DNA from: Cryptomeria japonica
Taxonomy: Eukaryota; Streptophyta; Pinopsida; Cupressales; Cupressaceae
Assembly (NCBI RefSeq): GCF_030272615.1
Contig: NC_081405.1
Coordinates: 611,191,065 to 611,255,064, forward strand
Direction of reading: 5' to 3'
Length of the DNA: 64,000 bases
Shown here: positions 24,357 to 40,751 of the stretch, in pieces
Position numbering within the stretch: position 1 is the stretch's first letter
Layout: each line of letters opens with the position of its first letter
Translations under genes and position numbers: made by a program
Notes under the pieces: generated by a model
What the model was told of the DNA's origin: nothing
What the model saw: only the letters and a program-made list of their open reading frames with translations
The model's database searches: none

Positions 24357-25012
24357 GGAGATCCTATTGCAGAAAATATCTTTAGGAAGGATAGTCCTAA
24401 ACTTGATGTAACTAACTATGGTATATGGAAGATTAGAATGGAGACACATCTGAATTGCATTGGAAGAGATATATGGGATGTTACAAAGAATGGTTATGTT
24501 GCTCCTAATCAAAATAACCCTAATCCACCAACCTTAGCTAAAGACTTGGAGAATGATTGCAAAGCAAGAGAAGCACTTCTGAGCACATTATCAGATCAAC
24601 AAATCATGGGATTATCTGACAGATCTACTGCAAAAGCTATTTGGGATAAACTGGAAACACTGAATGAAGGAGATTCCATTGTCAAAATTATAAAACTGGA
24701 ATGTTACTGGGTCAGGTATGAAAATTTAAAAATGGAAGATGATGAAAGAATTTCTGCATTTATGGAAAGAGTCAATGAAATTGTTTTAGGAATACAATGT
24801 TGTGGAGGATCTTTAAGTGAAAATGAAATTGTTTCTAAAGTTTTAAGAGCTTTGCCACTGGCTTACAAAATGAAAGTGACAGCTATTAATGAGTTGAGAA
24901 CAATGCCTAATAGATCAGTATCTAGAGATACTTTTATTGGAAAACTTTCATCATTTGAGCTTGAAAAGTTTGGCCCTATTGCTATAGTCAATACTGATAT
25001 AGCCTTCAAAGA

Positions 25013-25043
<31 letters not shown>

Positions 25044-25850
25044 TTTGATTTGAAATCACTTTATGCAAATGAACTTGAGGATATCAGAAGAGAAAATGAA
25101 GAACTTAAAGCACTATTTGTAAGGAAGATGCCTAAAGGTCCAGCAAGAAGTAAGTATGAAGGTAAAGAACCTTTCAAATGTTTTAATTGCAATAAGTTTG
25201 GTCATATGGCATCTAGGTGTCCTGATAGACATTCAAGACTAAGAGAGGAAGCAAAGAGAACATATAAGCCTAACACTCAATATCAAAGATACAAATTTAA
25301 GAAAAGTAGAGATAAGTCATGTTACTATGTAGATGAAGGTGTTACAGATGACTCTGATGAAGATCCAATAGATAGTGGATGGGCATTTGTTTCAATAAAG
25401 GAAGATCAACGGGCACCTATTGTCAAACTGGTAGGGCAGGCCTTAGTAGCAAAAAATGAAAAAAATGATGAATGGATCATTGATAGTGGATTCTTGCATC
25501 ATATTACTAGTGATAACAGCAAATTCTTATCATTTTAGGAATATCATGGAGGTCTAGTAAGATTTGGAGATGACAAAGTCTGTTTAATCAAAGGAAGAGG
25601 CACTATATCTTTGGATGGTTAGCACAATACTGACAATATTTATTATGTTGAAGATTTAAAGCATAATGTTTTTAGTGTTGGTCAGTTAGTGGAAAAAGAA
25701 TTTCAATTACAATTCAAGAATGGAAAATGCAAAATCATAAAATGAATTGGATTGGAGATTGCAACCGCTAATCAGACTAAAGGTAATATCTTTCATTTGA
25801 ATAACAATGATAAGACATGTTTGATTGCTTAGATTGATGAAAGTTGGTTA
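24357..25850 (+). pseudogene. Copia B gag and protease
   Basis: The frame opens just after the PBS, but the expected start codon before DP-like residues is lost (GAGATCCT). Gag motifs: SPKLDVTNYGIWKIRMETHL, AKAIWDKLETLNEGD, FMERVNEIVLGIQCCGG, LRALPLAYKMK, a Ser homopolymer from a (TCA)n run near 25020, then zinc knuckle CFNCNKFGHMASRC at 25179-25220. Protease has WIIDSGFLHHI at about 25470, catalytic Asp kept. A TAG after KFLSF (25536), and further stops at about 25621 and 25743, end the frame. Gag is better kept than in Copia A. Confidence 0.9.
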
Positions 25851-26690
25851 TGGCATACAAGACTTTGTCATGTGAATTTTGATTGCATTGTAAAGATCAG
25901 TTCAGCCAAGGAAGTAAGAGATTTACCTAATATTGTGAAACCTCATGATCTGGTATGTAAGGAATGTCAAATGGGAAAGCAAGTTATAACAACATTTAAG
26001 AGCATTTATGAAAAATCCAATAATATTCTTGATTTAATTCATACTAATTTATGTGGTCTAGCAAGGACAAGAAGTCCTCAAGGCGATTGATACTTTATGC
26101 TAAAATTTGATGATTATTCTAGAATGTATTGGGTTACTTTTCTTAGGGAGAAATTAGAAGATTTTGGGAGATTCAAGATATACAAGGCAATGGTAGAGAA
26201 TGAAACCGGCAAGAAAATAAAATGTTTGAGATCTAATCAAGGAGGAGAATTTACATCTAGGGAATTCAATGCATACTGTGAAGAGAATAGAATCACAAGA
26301 CAACTGTCAGCACCCTAGACACCCCAATAGAATGGATTTGTGGAAAGAAAGAACAAAACTATACTAGATGTAGAAAGAACCATCATGATGGAAGCAAATC
26401 TACCTCATATGTACTGGAGAGAAGAAGTAAATATAGCGGTCTATACTTTCAATAGATTTCACATCAAAGGTGAAACCGGTAAGACCCCTTATGAACTATG
26501 GTTCGGTCATCTTCCTACTCTTAAGTATTTCAGAATATTTGGAAGCAAATGCTATATTAGGAGGGATGAGTCTATTGGAAAATTTGATCCTAGAAGTGAT
26601 GAAGGAATATTTATTGATTATTCAACTAGAAGCAAGGCATATAGATGCTATAATAAAAGATTGCAAAAGATCATTGAGAGTACTAATGTG
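25851..26690 (+). pseudogene. Copia B integrase, catalytic residues lost
   Basis: GAG-pre-integrase zinc region LWHTRLCHVNFDC with CKECQMGK, then the core. The first acidic residue is replaced (HTNLCG, normally HTDLCG) and so is the second (CLRSNQGGEF, normally Asp in place of the Asn before QGG/RGG). The third, Glu in NGFVERKN, is kept. Stops lie after SPQGD (26088), at SAP (26319) and after TPQ (26328). C-terminal GKTPYELWFGHLPTLKYF and FGSKCYIRRDE are well preserved. Two changed Asp would kill strand transfer even without the stops. Confidence 0.88.
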
Positions 26691-27700
26691 AATATAAATG
26701 AACATTTTAGAGGAGAATCAAGATCTATAGGTTCTGAACTAGTAGTAGAAATGATTATAAATGAACCGACATGGATTGCAATAGAACAGAATGAAGAACC
26801 ATTCACATCGACATCATTAGAGAACTCAACTATGATTGAAGAACAACAACCTATGAATGGAAATCTGAATAAACCTAGGTATGTAAGATTGAATCATTCA
26901 AAAAATCAGATAATTGGAAATAAAAATCAAGGTGTTATGACAAGAGGAAATTGGCAAATGAAGAGGTATGTTTAATTTCTCAAGTTGAACCAGCATCAGT
27001 TGTTGAAGCACGTGAAGAGAAACATTGGATAAAAGCAATAGAAGATGAATTAGAACAAATTGAAAAGAATAATACTTGGACATTAGTTCCCTGGCCTAAA
27101 GACAAAAATGTAATTGGAACTAAATGGGTATTTAGAAATAAACTAGATGAAGATAGTGAAGTAATCAGGGACAAAGTAAGATTAGTTTGTAAAGGTTATT
27201 CTTGGAAAGAAGGAATTGATTATAATGAAACCTTTTCACCGATAGCTAGAATTGAAGCAGTAAGACTGTTTCTTACATTTTTAGCTCACAAGAACAATAA
27301 GGTTTATCCGATGGATGAAAAATGTGCATTTTTGAATGAAGATCTTGAAGAAGTTTACATTGAGCAGCCTAATGGATTTTTATTAACAGATGATAAGGAC
27401 ATGGTTTGTAGGTTAAGAAAATCTTTATATAGATTGAAACAAGCTCCCAGAGCTTGGTATGCTAGACTAGATAAACATCTTCTAAAACTTGGATACACAA
27501 AAGGTAACGCTGATAGTAGTTTGTATTACAAAATTACCAACGATGACATTCTGGTTATTGAAGTATTTGTGGATGATATTATTTTTGGAGGTGAAGAAGA
27601 GCTATGCAAAGATTTTTCTAACAAGATACAAGAAGAATTTGAAATGTCTATGATTGGAGAGAAAAAAATTTCTAGGTTTGTAGATTTCTCAAAAAGATAA
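26691..27700 (+). pseudogene. Copia B reverse transcriptase
   Basis: Linker (PRYVRLNHSKNQIIG), a frameshift near 26.95 kb, then RVT_2: WTLVPWPKDKNVIGTKW, VRLVCKGYS, GIDYNETFSPIARIEAVR, CAFLNEDLEEVYIEQP, YRLKQAPRAWYARL, and the intact active site FVDDIIFGG at 27568-27594. The catalytic-loop Asp region reads VYPMDEKCAF, slightly changed from the VYQMDVKSAF form. A frameshift near 27.67 kb precedes the RNase H part. Of all reverse transcriptases in the window this is the most complete. Confidence 0.9.
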
Positions 27701-28518
27701 AGGTATATTCATTTGCCAAACAAAATACTTGAAGGAACTTTTGAAGAGATTTGGAATGGAAAACTCCAAACCAGTAAGCACTCCTATGACTACAACTAAT
27801 AAATTGACATCAAAGGATGATTCAGCTCCTATAAATTCGACAAGGTACAAATTTATGATTGGAGGGTTACTGAATTTAACACAAACCAAGCTTGATATAA
27901 TGAATGCAGTGTGTATTGTTTCAATATTTCAAAGCAATCCTAAAGAAAATCATGAAACTGGAATAAAAAAGGATTTTCCGGTACCTACAAGGCACAACAA
28001 ATCTTGGTTTATGGTATCCTAAGGATGACAATTTTGAGTTATGTGCATATACATATGCAAATTGGGCAAGAGACGTGGATGATAGAAAGAGTACCACTAG
28101 AGGTGCATTCTTTCTTGGTAGAAGATTAATTTCATGGATCAACAAGAAGAAGACTTGCACATCATTATCTACAATAGAAGCAGAATATGTTGCAGTAGCA
28201 ACTAATTGCACTTAGGTATTATGGATCAAGCAAATGTTGAAGGATATTAGGGTAAAATGCAAAGAATCGATAATTATTCACCGTGATAACTCAACAGCAA
28301 TAGATATATCAAAGAATCTAGTATTTCACTCTAAAACAAAGCATGTTTCTATTAAGTATAATTTTCTGAAAGAAAACATTGAAGCAAATGAAGTGAGATT
28401 GGTTTATGTGAACACTAAAGAGCAAATTGCAGATATTTTTACAAATCCTTTATCTAAGGAAATATTTGAATATCTCAAAGAGAAGCTTGGGGTAATCACT
28501 CCATCAATAGAGACTTAA
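27701..28518 (+). pseudogene. Copia B RNase H
   Basis: Opens with LLKRFGMENSKPVSTPM, LLNLTQTKLDIMNAV, then a frameshift near 27.97 kb and FELCAYTYANWARDVDD, where the catalytic Asp of YTDSDWAGD is lost. Later motifs LSTIEAEYVAVATNCT, FHSKTKHVSIKYNFLK and ADIFTNPLSKE are clear. Ends with TAA at 28516-28518. A ~330 bp untranslated tail with two purine-rich GGGGGAG runs leads to the LTR. Confidence 0.9.
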
Positions 28519-28847
28519 ATGATGCAGATTGGCATCAAACCGACAGGGACTAACAAAAAAATCTTTTTCTAGCTTGATGAAGGAGAGCTACTGCTTAGGG
28601 GGAGTAGTTAGTTGTATGACTATGTTCTCATTTTTTATTCTTAATTGCTTTGGTATTTGATGTCAAAGGGGGAGAGATTTCTATGGAAAAAAAATACTTT
28701 GGAGATGTATTTTTGTTTTGGTTATATTGTTTCTATTTTTGGTACAAAAAATTGTGTTGATATGTTTAAGGGAGATTGTTGGCATTCTGTTTTTGGCACT
28801 TGGATGTTTTTCCATCTAGTGTTCCCATCAATGCCAAAGGGGGAGAT

Positions 28848-29959
28848 TGTTGGTATTATGGATGACTTTGTCAAGTGTTGCATTGGTTTTGTCATTGATG
28901 TCAACACTTATCTTTCTGGAGGTCTACATTGTTGATTTGGCACTCTAGTTATATTGGTTTGTTGTTGAACCGACACATTGTGGTCCTAGTATGGATATTG
29001 GCTTATGCATAGTTACCGGTATATGTTTCACCGACAACTCAAGAAGTTGATGATGACTTGTTATCATCTAGAGATCATTTGGTTATGTTGAAGACATGGA
29101 TTGGATTTTCATTTGGTGTTTTGTATATTGGATTGATCGGGTTCACATATTTGCCTTAACTGGAAGATAGGTCCAGGTTATGAACTGGCATATGATATCA
29201 TGTTCCAAATCCACACAACACAATTTGGAAATGATTTATTGATTCAATAAGGTGTAAATGTATTGAAGTTGACTTATTGTATTGCACCAAGACTTATTTT
29301 GTAATTGATATAAATGTAATATCTTTTAGAAGTTGGCCTATTGATGAGGTCTTAGGTTTTGTATAAATAATTGTAAGAGCTTATTTGCAAGAGGTATGCG
29401 TACATGTTGAGATCATTGTGAAGAGAAAAAATAAGTAGATCCTTATGTGAATCATGCAGATATCATCTAAAGGTTGAAGGTTGTTAAAGGTTATGAAGGT
29501 GTTTGGTCTTCATGCTCAGAGCTTAAACTAGTACTGAATCCAACATTGAAGCTGCCATATTGAAGCAGTACATTGACTATTGGATTTAACCATCCAACTA
29601 TGTAGTCAATGTGACTCCTATTTTGTTATTGAGCAATGAGCTCTAGGTTGTTGGCCTTTCTGTATGTGAAGACCCCATTATTGTATTCACTTACTATCTG
29701 CACTAGTATCATCTCATTGTGGGTAAGGTTTCCCACTGTGGTTTTTCCCCTTACAGGGTTTCCACATCAAAATATTTGTGTCATGTGTTGTGGATGTTTT
29801 TTTCCTTTTTGTTTCATGCATTAAGTTATACCGGTATGAATATAACTATTAATCTGTTTGACCGACACTAAGTTTTAAGTTGGAATAATTTTTTTTGGGT
29901 TGCAATTTATTGACAATTGATTCACCCCCCCTCTTAGTTTTCCTTCTTGGTTCCTAACA
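28848..29959 (+). repeat. 3' LTR of Copia B
   Basis: 1112 bp, TGTTGGTATTATGG to GGTTCCTAACA; followed at once by CACTC, the second target copy. Carries GTCATTGATGTCAAC near its start and GATTCACCCCCCCTC near its end. Confidence 0.94.
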
Positions 29960-29964
29960 CACTC

Positions 29965-30746
29965 TACGCATGCTCTGGGAACTGAGCCACCTACAGACCA
30001 CTCTGTTGCTATAGAGGAGGAGATACGATCTGATCAAGTCCATATCACAAATGAGGGCTTCAATTCATTTGAGGAGCAGCTTCGAGGTTTGAGCCATACT
30101 TGGTTTATGGATATGCTACTATCGTTAGACACTTCATCCATGATACCTAGTCATCTAGTTAGCCCCTTATACTCTTGAGTCATACATATAGCCAAAGAGA
30201 GATATGCAGGCTTGATTGATGTGGTGGATATGATCATAGGACATGATCAGACTATACTACCTACTCCTGATACACAAGTATGTACATGTGCATTTAACTT
30301 TTTAAAAGATGTATATGTTGTAATGTATGATAAATCTATATGTCATTTAATAAATAATAGAAGTTAACTTGTATCATCTAAATTGATCTTGGACTAATCC
30401 TAAAATACATGTATATACATGTGTATAATAGTTAGCTCATGTCACTCCTAGCTTGAGCTCTAAGCGTGTGTGTAGGAGAGATTTTTTCGATGCTACACAG
30501 GCTATTAGTGGACAGGTTAGTTATGGTTTTTTGTATATGTACATGTACATGTGCATTACAATTTATATTGTAATTTAAATTTAGCTAGTCAGATTTGATT
30601 ATATTTAAAAATATGCAAATATGTATATGTGTAGAGATGTATATTTAATATTTAAATAAATTCTACTTTTGCAGGGGTTTACTGGACATCCAGACTCTCA
30701 CCAAGACTCCCTTAGAGGGTCACTTTGTTCATGGTGGCCAACATGA
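29965..30746 (+). pseudogene. orfA of transposon X, 3' part (end of exon 1, exons 2-3)
   Basis: The frame broken at 23191 resumes (STHALGTEPPTDHSVAIEEE, then LRGLSHTWFMDMLLSL), with one TGA near 30176. Exon 1 ends at 30277 before GTATGT. Exon 2 is 30432-30515 (LAHVTPSLSSKRVCRRDF), between ...ATAATAG and GTTAGT. Exon 3 is 30675-30746 after TTTTGCAG (GFTGHPDSHQDSLRG), ending in TGA. Exon 1 in total is 1452 bp, exactly 484 codons, exon 2 is 28 codons and all junctions are phase 0, giving a predicted 535-residue product. Splice sites were chosen by GT/AG and frame; transcripts would be needed to confirm them. Confidence 0.55.
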
Positions 30747-30945
30747 TGCATGTTGATTTGCTGGACTTTATAGCTCATTTGTTTATCTTTTTATATATGT
30801 ACATTTTAGACTTTCATATTATATATTCATGCATGTATGAAGTTTAGATTATACTTTATAGAGTTTGTGTTTGATCCTGGATTATATATCACATCATTTG
30901 TATTCAGATTATATATGATCATGCACATGTTAGATTACTTACACC

Positions 30946-35588
<4,643 letters not shown>

Positions 35589-35659
35589 CTGCACATAATT
35601 TAAGATGACAAAGAATATTTTTAATGCAATTAAATTCCAAGTTTAATTTGAAACTAAAT

Positions 35660-36520
35660 TTTCAAGTCATCTAATAGGACCTAAATATTATGTCATAATA
35701 GGTGGACTATTATATCATATTTAAGACCTATTATTGCATAATATGTCATAATATCACATGTAATAGGTCCTAATATCTGCATAATATAGGTCTTAAGGGG
35801 ACTCTTGAGTATAATGTAAAATGTTTTTGCATACGTCCAATCATATAAATAGAACCTATTATGACATAATAGGTTCTAAATTTATGTCATATGTAAGACC
35901 TATAATCACATAATAAGTCCTAATATCACATAATAGGCCTTATTATTACTTAATATGACCACATATGCAAAAACATTTCACATTAATATACTTGACTTCC
36001 CTTAAGACAAATATATTATGTGATATTAAAGGACCTATCAAATGCAATTAAGTAGGTCTGAAATATGATATATGTTAGAACCTATTATGACATAATAGGT
36101 CTTATTAATTATGACTTAATACATGACCATGTATGCAAAAACATTTCACATTATACTGGACTCCCCTTAAGACCTATATTATGCAAATATTAGGACCTAT
36201 TATATATGTGATATTAGGACATAAATTATGTGATAATATGTCATTAATTAATTACATGTACATAATAGGCCCTAATATCTCATAAATATAGGTCTTAAGG
36301 CCCAGACTCAAGTATATCATGTGAATTTGTTTTGCATACGTGGTCATATTATTAAGTCATGATAAGACATATTATGTCATAATAGGTTCTATTATGTCAT
36401 AATTAAGATAGATATTATTGCATATAATAGGTCTCAATATCACATAATAGGTCCTAGTATCACATAATATGGGTTTTAAAGGGACTCAAACATAATGTGA
36501 AATATTTTTGCATACACTTT
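35660..36520. repeat. Right subterminal palindromic array of X
   Basis: Repeats of AATAGGTCCTAATATCACA and its reverse complement, with the spacer motif TTTTTGCATACG or its complement at about 35824, 35960, 36135, 36329 and 36506, and AAGGGGACTC. AT-rich counterpart of the left array, with palindromes such as CCTATTATGACATAATAGG. No gene. Confidence 0.8.
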
Positions 36521-36559
36521 TAAACAAAGAAGACACAATGTTTGTTTCTTTGAAAGTGT

Positions 36560-37195
36560 TTGATTGTTTTGATCATGCAAGCACAAATCCTAGGGTTAGA
36601 CGGGATAATAGTTGTTGAATCTCACTTGGGGGGTTACCCCAAGCTACGCAATTCAGAGCAGATACTTAGGTACTTGACCCCACTAGTTCCCCTCCATGAC
36701 ACTCATTTCTCTGGGGCAGCCAAACACCAATCCCCATGGAGAACTTTGTATCTCTACTAAGAACCGTAAGAATGTGAACAGCTTCAAAGGTCTGACCTCT
36801 TGTGCCAACAACTATAAGGTTTTTGGATTCTAACACAAAAGGTGTCTAGTAAGGGCATCCATTCGAGTGGCTATAATCAGCAGCATGTTATGCTCAGTAA
36901 AATTGAAGGCCTCCTAGTCTATAGAGGTTGTGCTCTATAGGTTTTATGGGGAGTCATAATGTCGTTATAGAAGCATGTAACACTCGTTTCTTGAAACTTT
37001 CGTCACACACACATTTATTTATAGTGGCTTGGAAGAGCTTGGCTTTAGCTTGTTACCACTTTGGGTCATTCCCTCTCACTGAGCCTTAGGGGCTACTTAG
37101 GAGTCAGACCTTTTTCTAAGGATAAAACAAAAAGAGCCTATTTCTCAAGACACAAAAGACAAGTTTGTTAATTTTAGAGCACCAATTGAAGTGTT
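36560..37195 (-). repeat. Gypsy-associated fragment (minus copy)
   Basis: Similar, in inverted orientation, to 54460-55030: shared AATTTTAGAGCACCAATTGA, TGGGGTAACCCCCAAG (as its complement), CTAGTAAGGGCATCCATT, CTTTGAAG/CTTCAAAG and CCATGGGGA stretches. No coding frame. It appears to be an LTR or leader piece of the Gypsy element seen at 54-57 kb, inserted in transposon X. Confidence 0.6.
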
Positions 37196-37995
37196 TGCTA
37201 AACTATAAAGACACATGGTTTCAAAATCTAAATTAAATTATATATTTATGAAATATCTAAATTTAATTAAAAATAGGAAAGAGAGGGGTCCTAAAGATCT
37301 AAATTTTAAATTAAAACCATGATCTATTATAAATGGACTTAAGGGTTGAGAGAAAATTTCAATTACACAACAAGCAATTTAATGAAATTTGAAATTCAAA
37401 TACACATATTATTTCAAATTAAAACATAATTATTTTTAATTAAAATGAGATTATTTTTAATCCTACTATTTCAAATTGATTTAATATAAATAACATCATT
37501 TAGAATTAATTAAGATATAATTATTATATAGATTAAATTAATTTAATTTAATTAATATTATTTAAAATAATTTTCATAAAAAATATTTAACTAATACTAA
37601 CAAATAAACACAGTTTTTGGTACGCAATACATATAAAATTAAATAAAAATAAAAATAAAAATACATACTTGCATCATGATATCTTTGCCTACTTTGTTCT
37701 CGATATCTTTATTCCGTTTTGGGAGAATAATTCCTTGAAGTCTTATTTTGCCTTCTCTTCTTGTTCCCTGTGCTTTTAAAATAACCTTCAAATATCTTCA
37801 AATTATTGCCCTCAAAATAACTTTCAAATGTCTTCTTTCATCCAAAAATGCAAATTTTTTTGATCATTTGTGTGTAAAAAATGAACAAAATTATGTATAT
37901 TTATATGACTATACTAAAATGTTAAATTTTATGCCGATAGTTACAAAAGGTCGAGTTCGTTCAAACCTGGCCGTTACATGAAAGTATGTGTCATT
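37196..37995. other. AT-rich stretch, no gene
   Basis: Very AT-rich (ATTAATTTAAT motifs), no credible ORF or recognised repeat. Lies between the Gypsy fragment and the right end of X. Confidence 0.5.
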
Positions 37996-38092
37996 ATTTT
38001 TCTTGGGGGTTTCAAGTTAAGGGGGGTCCGATTGAACCCCTTAGGGTTCGATCAGACCCCCTTCGCTCGAACCACTATTCATTCGAACCCCC
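37996..38092 (-). repeat. Right terminal inverted repeat of X
   Basis: Ends CATTCGAACCCCC at 38092, followed by TTTTT. Contains GTCCGATTGAACCCC and GGTTCGATCAGACCCCC, the same TTCGATC family as the left end. Read on the minus strand it starts GGGGGTTCGAATGAATAG. Confidence 0.5.
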
Positions 38093-38885
38093 TTTTTAGA
38101 GATCTCTCCTCAAATCCTTCAGAGTTCTAAGAAATTTTTGTCTTCAGACCTCTGGTTCAAGGCACAAATGAAAGAATATTTATAACCCAAAAATATAAGA
38201 TGGTAATGCTCGGAGAAAGCTTTCCAATGAGTATAATTTTATTACATTGTGAATTTATTATGTTCTTGTTTTTTTAATTTTATGGAATATTGGTTTTTCA
38301 ATGAACATGAATTTCTATGTTCAATGCATTGGGAAAAATAGGAAACTAATTCAATTTTTTTTTGAAAAATATCTATGCCCCAGGTATTGATGTCTTCTTT
38401 CTAACAAAAAAAAATAATTGAATTTCGATATATATAGAATAATTTATATGTTCAAACTTAAACCTATGTCTGAATTATAACTAGTCAAACTTCAAAACTT
38501 AATAAAATGAAAAATAATAAACATATCATGATCAAAGAAACAACAAGCCTTGGATATTGATGTTACAAACCAATATTCAAAAGAATTGAGTTTTTATCAT
38601 TTATAGAAAAAAAATTATGCATTTCGGGAGGCACATCACTCTTAAAAAATGTAGTTTGCTGTAAAAAACTACTTTTTGAGGGAGATGGAAATTATTTTTT
38701 AAAAATCTACAAAAAAATTGAAAAAATATATTTAGAATCTACAGACAAAATGCTACAAATCACTAATTTACATCATCTTCAAATTCTTAATATTTTAAAA
38801 GTTATAGTTGTCAAAATTTGAAGATTATTTTAAAATGTTCATCTTAGTGTCAAAAGTGGCAAAAAAGTGGAAACCATTATTGTGA
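38093..38885. other. AT-rich stretch, probably LINE 3' untranslated region
   Basis: No gene. A T-run at about 38355-38364 could be the poly(A) of the minus-strand LINE whose RNase H ends near 38886; this is only a suggestion. Confidence 0.35.
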
Positions 38886-39549
38886 GCTCACCTCGACCAC
38901 CTTATTAGCTTCTCTAAAGGAATGTGAAATTATTACCTTATTAGAGTTAGATAAGATAGATTTAGCTTCTTCTATCCATTTTTTTATAGTCCTTTGGGGG
39001 GGGGGGGGGATTTGCTAAGGAGGCAGTCAATAATGTTGTTTGAATCACTCTCAATCCAAGTATTTTTGAAATTCATTTTATTTGCAAGATCGATTATTTG
39101 GACATATCCTATGGCTTTAGCTATGTGATTAGACTATGAGAACAAGGAGAGTGCGACAACCGAAATGAAATTGCCATTATGATCTATTAACACTCCCCCA
39201 CTCCCAACGGGCCCAGGATTGCCCTTGGCTGCCCCATCAAAATTATCTTTTATCCAACCCTTTGGGGGATGAATCCAACAAACACCATCATGATTCTTAT
39301 TCACTAGTTTAGAATCCCTAGAAACATCAAATTTTATATGCCACTCTTTTACCACCTTCAGGTCATAACCAGTGCAAACAACAACCTCCATTTTATCCTC
39401 CTTACATGGGATACAATTTATGTTTTCCACACTTATCATGTACATTCTCTCATATAAAATATTCTTTGGAGCCTCCTTGTCCCTAAAGATTCTATTGTTA
39501 CACTCCTTCCACACACCCCAAGCAATGTGGAGAAAAATAAAAGACCATT
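38886..39549 (-). pseudogene. LINE RNase H region, downstream half of split LINE
   Basis: Opens at 39549 with WSFIFLHIAWGVWKECNNR, the usual W..W..RN segment before the LINE RNase H. Then KDNFDGAAKGNPGPVGSGG (first Asp), NHIAKAIG (where Glu is expected, now Lys), WIESDSNNIIDCL (second Asp) and HSFREANKVVEVSS (the ...ANKVAD.. box, changed). A poly-G run of 14 (38996-39009) and stops disrupt it. The upstream part lies beyond element D at 46280. Confidence 0.85.
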
Positions 39550-40537
39550 GTTGAGATCCAAGAACACTAAGAGGGGGATGAACCAGTGTTCCTATCAGTA
39601 AGATGTGATTTTACCCTTTTATAACATACACATATAAACCAGTAAATGAAGAAACATATAAATTCAAGCAAATAAACCATCAACATAAATGAATACCATA
39701 ACACAGATAATTTATACATGGAAAACCACAAAGAGGAAAAACAATGGTAGGATTTGTGACCCACAATATCACTTCACTGGCCATATGAAAGGATATTACA
39801 TAAAATGGGGGCCTGGACATGCAGGAAGGCACACTGCCTAGAGCACACTGCTCATCACAAAAAGAGTCTCACTGACTACAAGCTTCTTCTGAAACAAAAC
39901 AGTAATAATGAAGTCACAAAATGCATCTGCTATGCCAAAAAGAGTTCCAGTTATAGTTCTGCTCTATACCAGTTCATAAACCTTGAACACTTCTACCATC
40001 ATCTCTTCTCCTCCAAGAATGCTTTCCAAACTATCTACAGATCATTGCATGATATAAAATTTGCATACAAATGATCTACATACATATACTTCGCATCATA
40101 CGGTTCTGCTATTATTCTCCTATGTCCCATTAAGCTTAGAAGAGAAGGTAGGGGCTAAAGGGAAGCAGGCTAATTAATGAACACTATTCAAAATGACCTA
40201 GCAAACTGACCTATATACCCTTACAAACAATAAGCCTTATGTCAGCTTACAATGTATTACAAAAGATATACAATGTCGGTTTTATACAATAATTACAAAA
40301 TGATTTTACAAATAAAATTCCTTCGGGTCCAAGCTTGATGTCAGCTTCACTGAAGTGTTGGATGTTGGTGTCGGTGTTAGTGCCGGTGTAACCCTGGATA
40401 CTCCAATTTTGGTGTCTACCAGTGAATGCCTCCTAGTGTCGATGTATGCTTCCTTATGAATCTTTTTGCTAAGTTATCATGTTGCCATGTTCCCATCAAT
40501 GACAACATATGAATCGAATGAGTGTCAATTGCCAACA
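39550..40537 (-). repeat. 3' LTR of element D
   Basis: 988 bp, plus-strand edges TGTTGAGATCC...ATTGCCAACA. About 66 bp longer than the other LTR, mainly from ~50 bp near 40125-40175. TATATAG at 40211-40217 (-) is a candidate TATA box. Confidence 0.9.
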
Positions 40538-40751
40538 ATCTCTGCCTTTCGCATTGATGACAATACTCATGTGAAAAATGGATTCCCTATCGGTTCAACC
40601 TGGAGTACGCTCCCCTTGAGAAATACACTCCTTCCTGATATCCTTCCCATATTTTTTTGTCTGATATTTTTTACATTATATATACTCCCCCTTTGGCATC
40701 AATGCTAAAGACCGATGAAAGAATTGAAAGAATGAATAAATTCAGTTTTCT

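Larger units (their letters stand above)
23192..29959 (+). mobile_element. Copia LTR retrotransposon B, complete
   Basis: 6768 bp with LTRs 23192-24308 (1117 bp) and 28848-29959 (1112 bp) and a perfect target duplication CACTC (23187-23191, 29960-29964). PBS TGGTATCAGAGCC at 24311; polypurine tract CAAAGGGGGAGAT before 28848. Domain order gag, protease, integrase, RT, RNase H is Copia. LTRs differ at about 10% of positions by eye over ~360 bp, chiefly transitions, so the insertion is old. Pol has stops and frameshifts. The related LTR starts show that A and B are sister families. Confidence 0.95.

Noticed and set aside
37748-37981. A 77-codon frame resembling a small host gene
   Set aside because: AT-rich composition, no homolog in the window and no splice or regulatory context.
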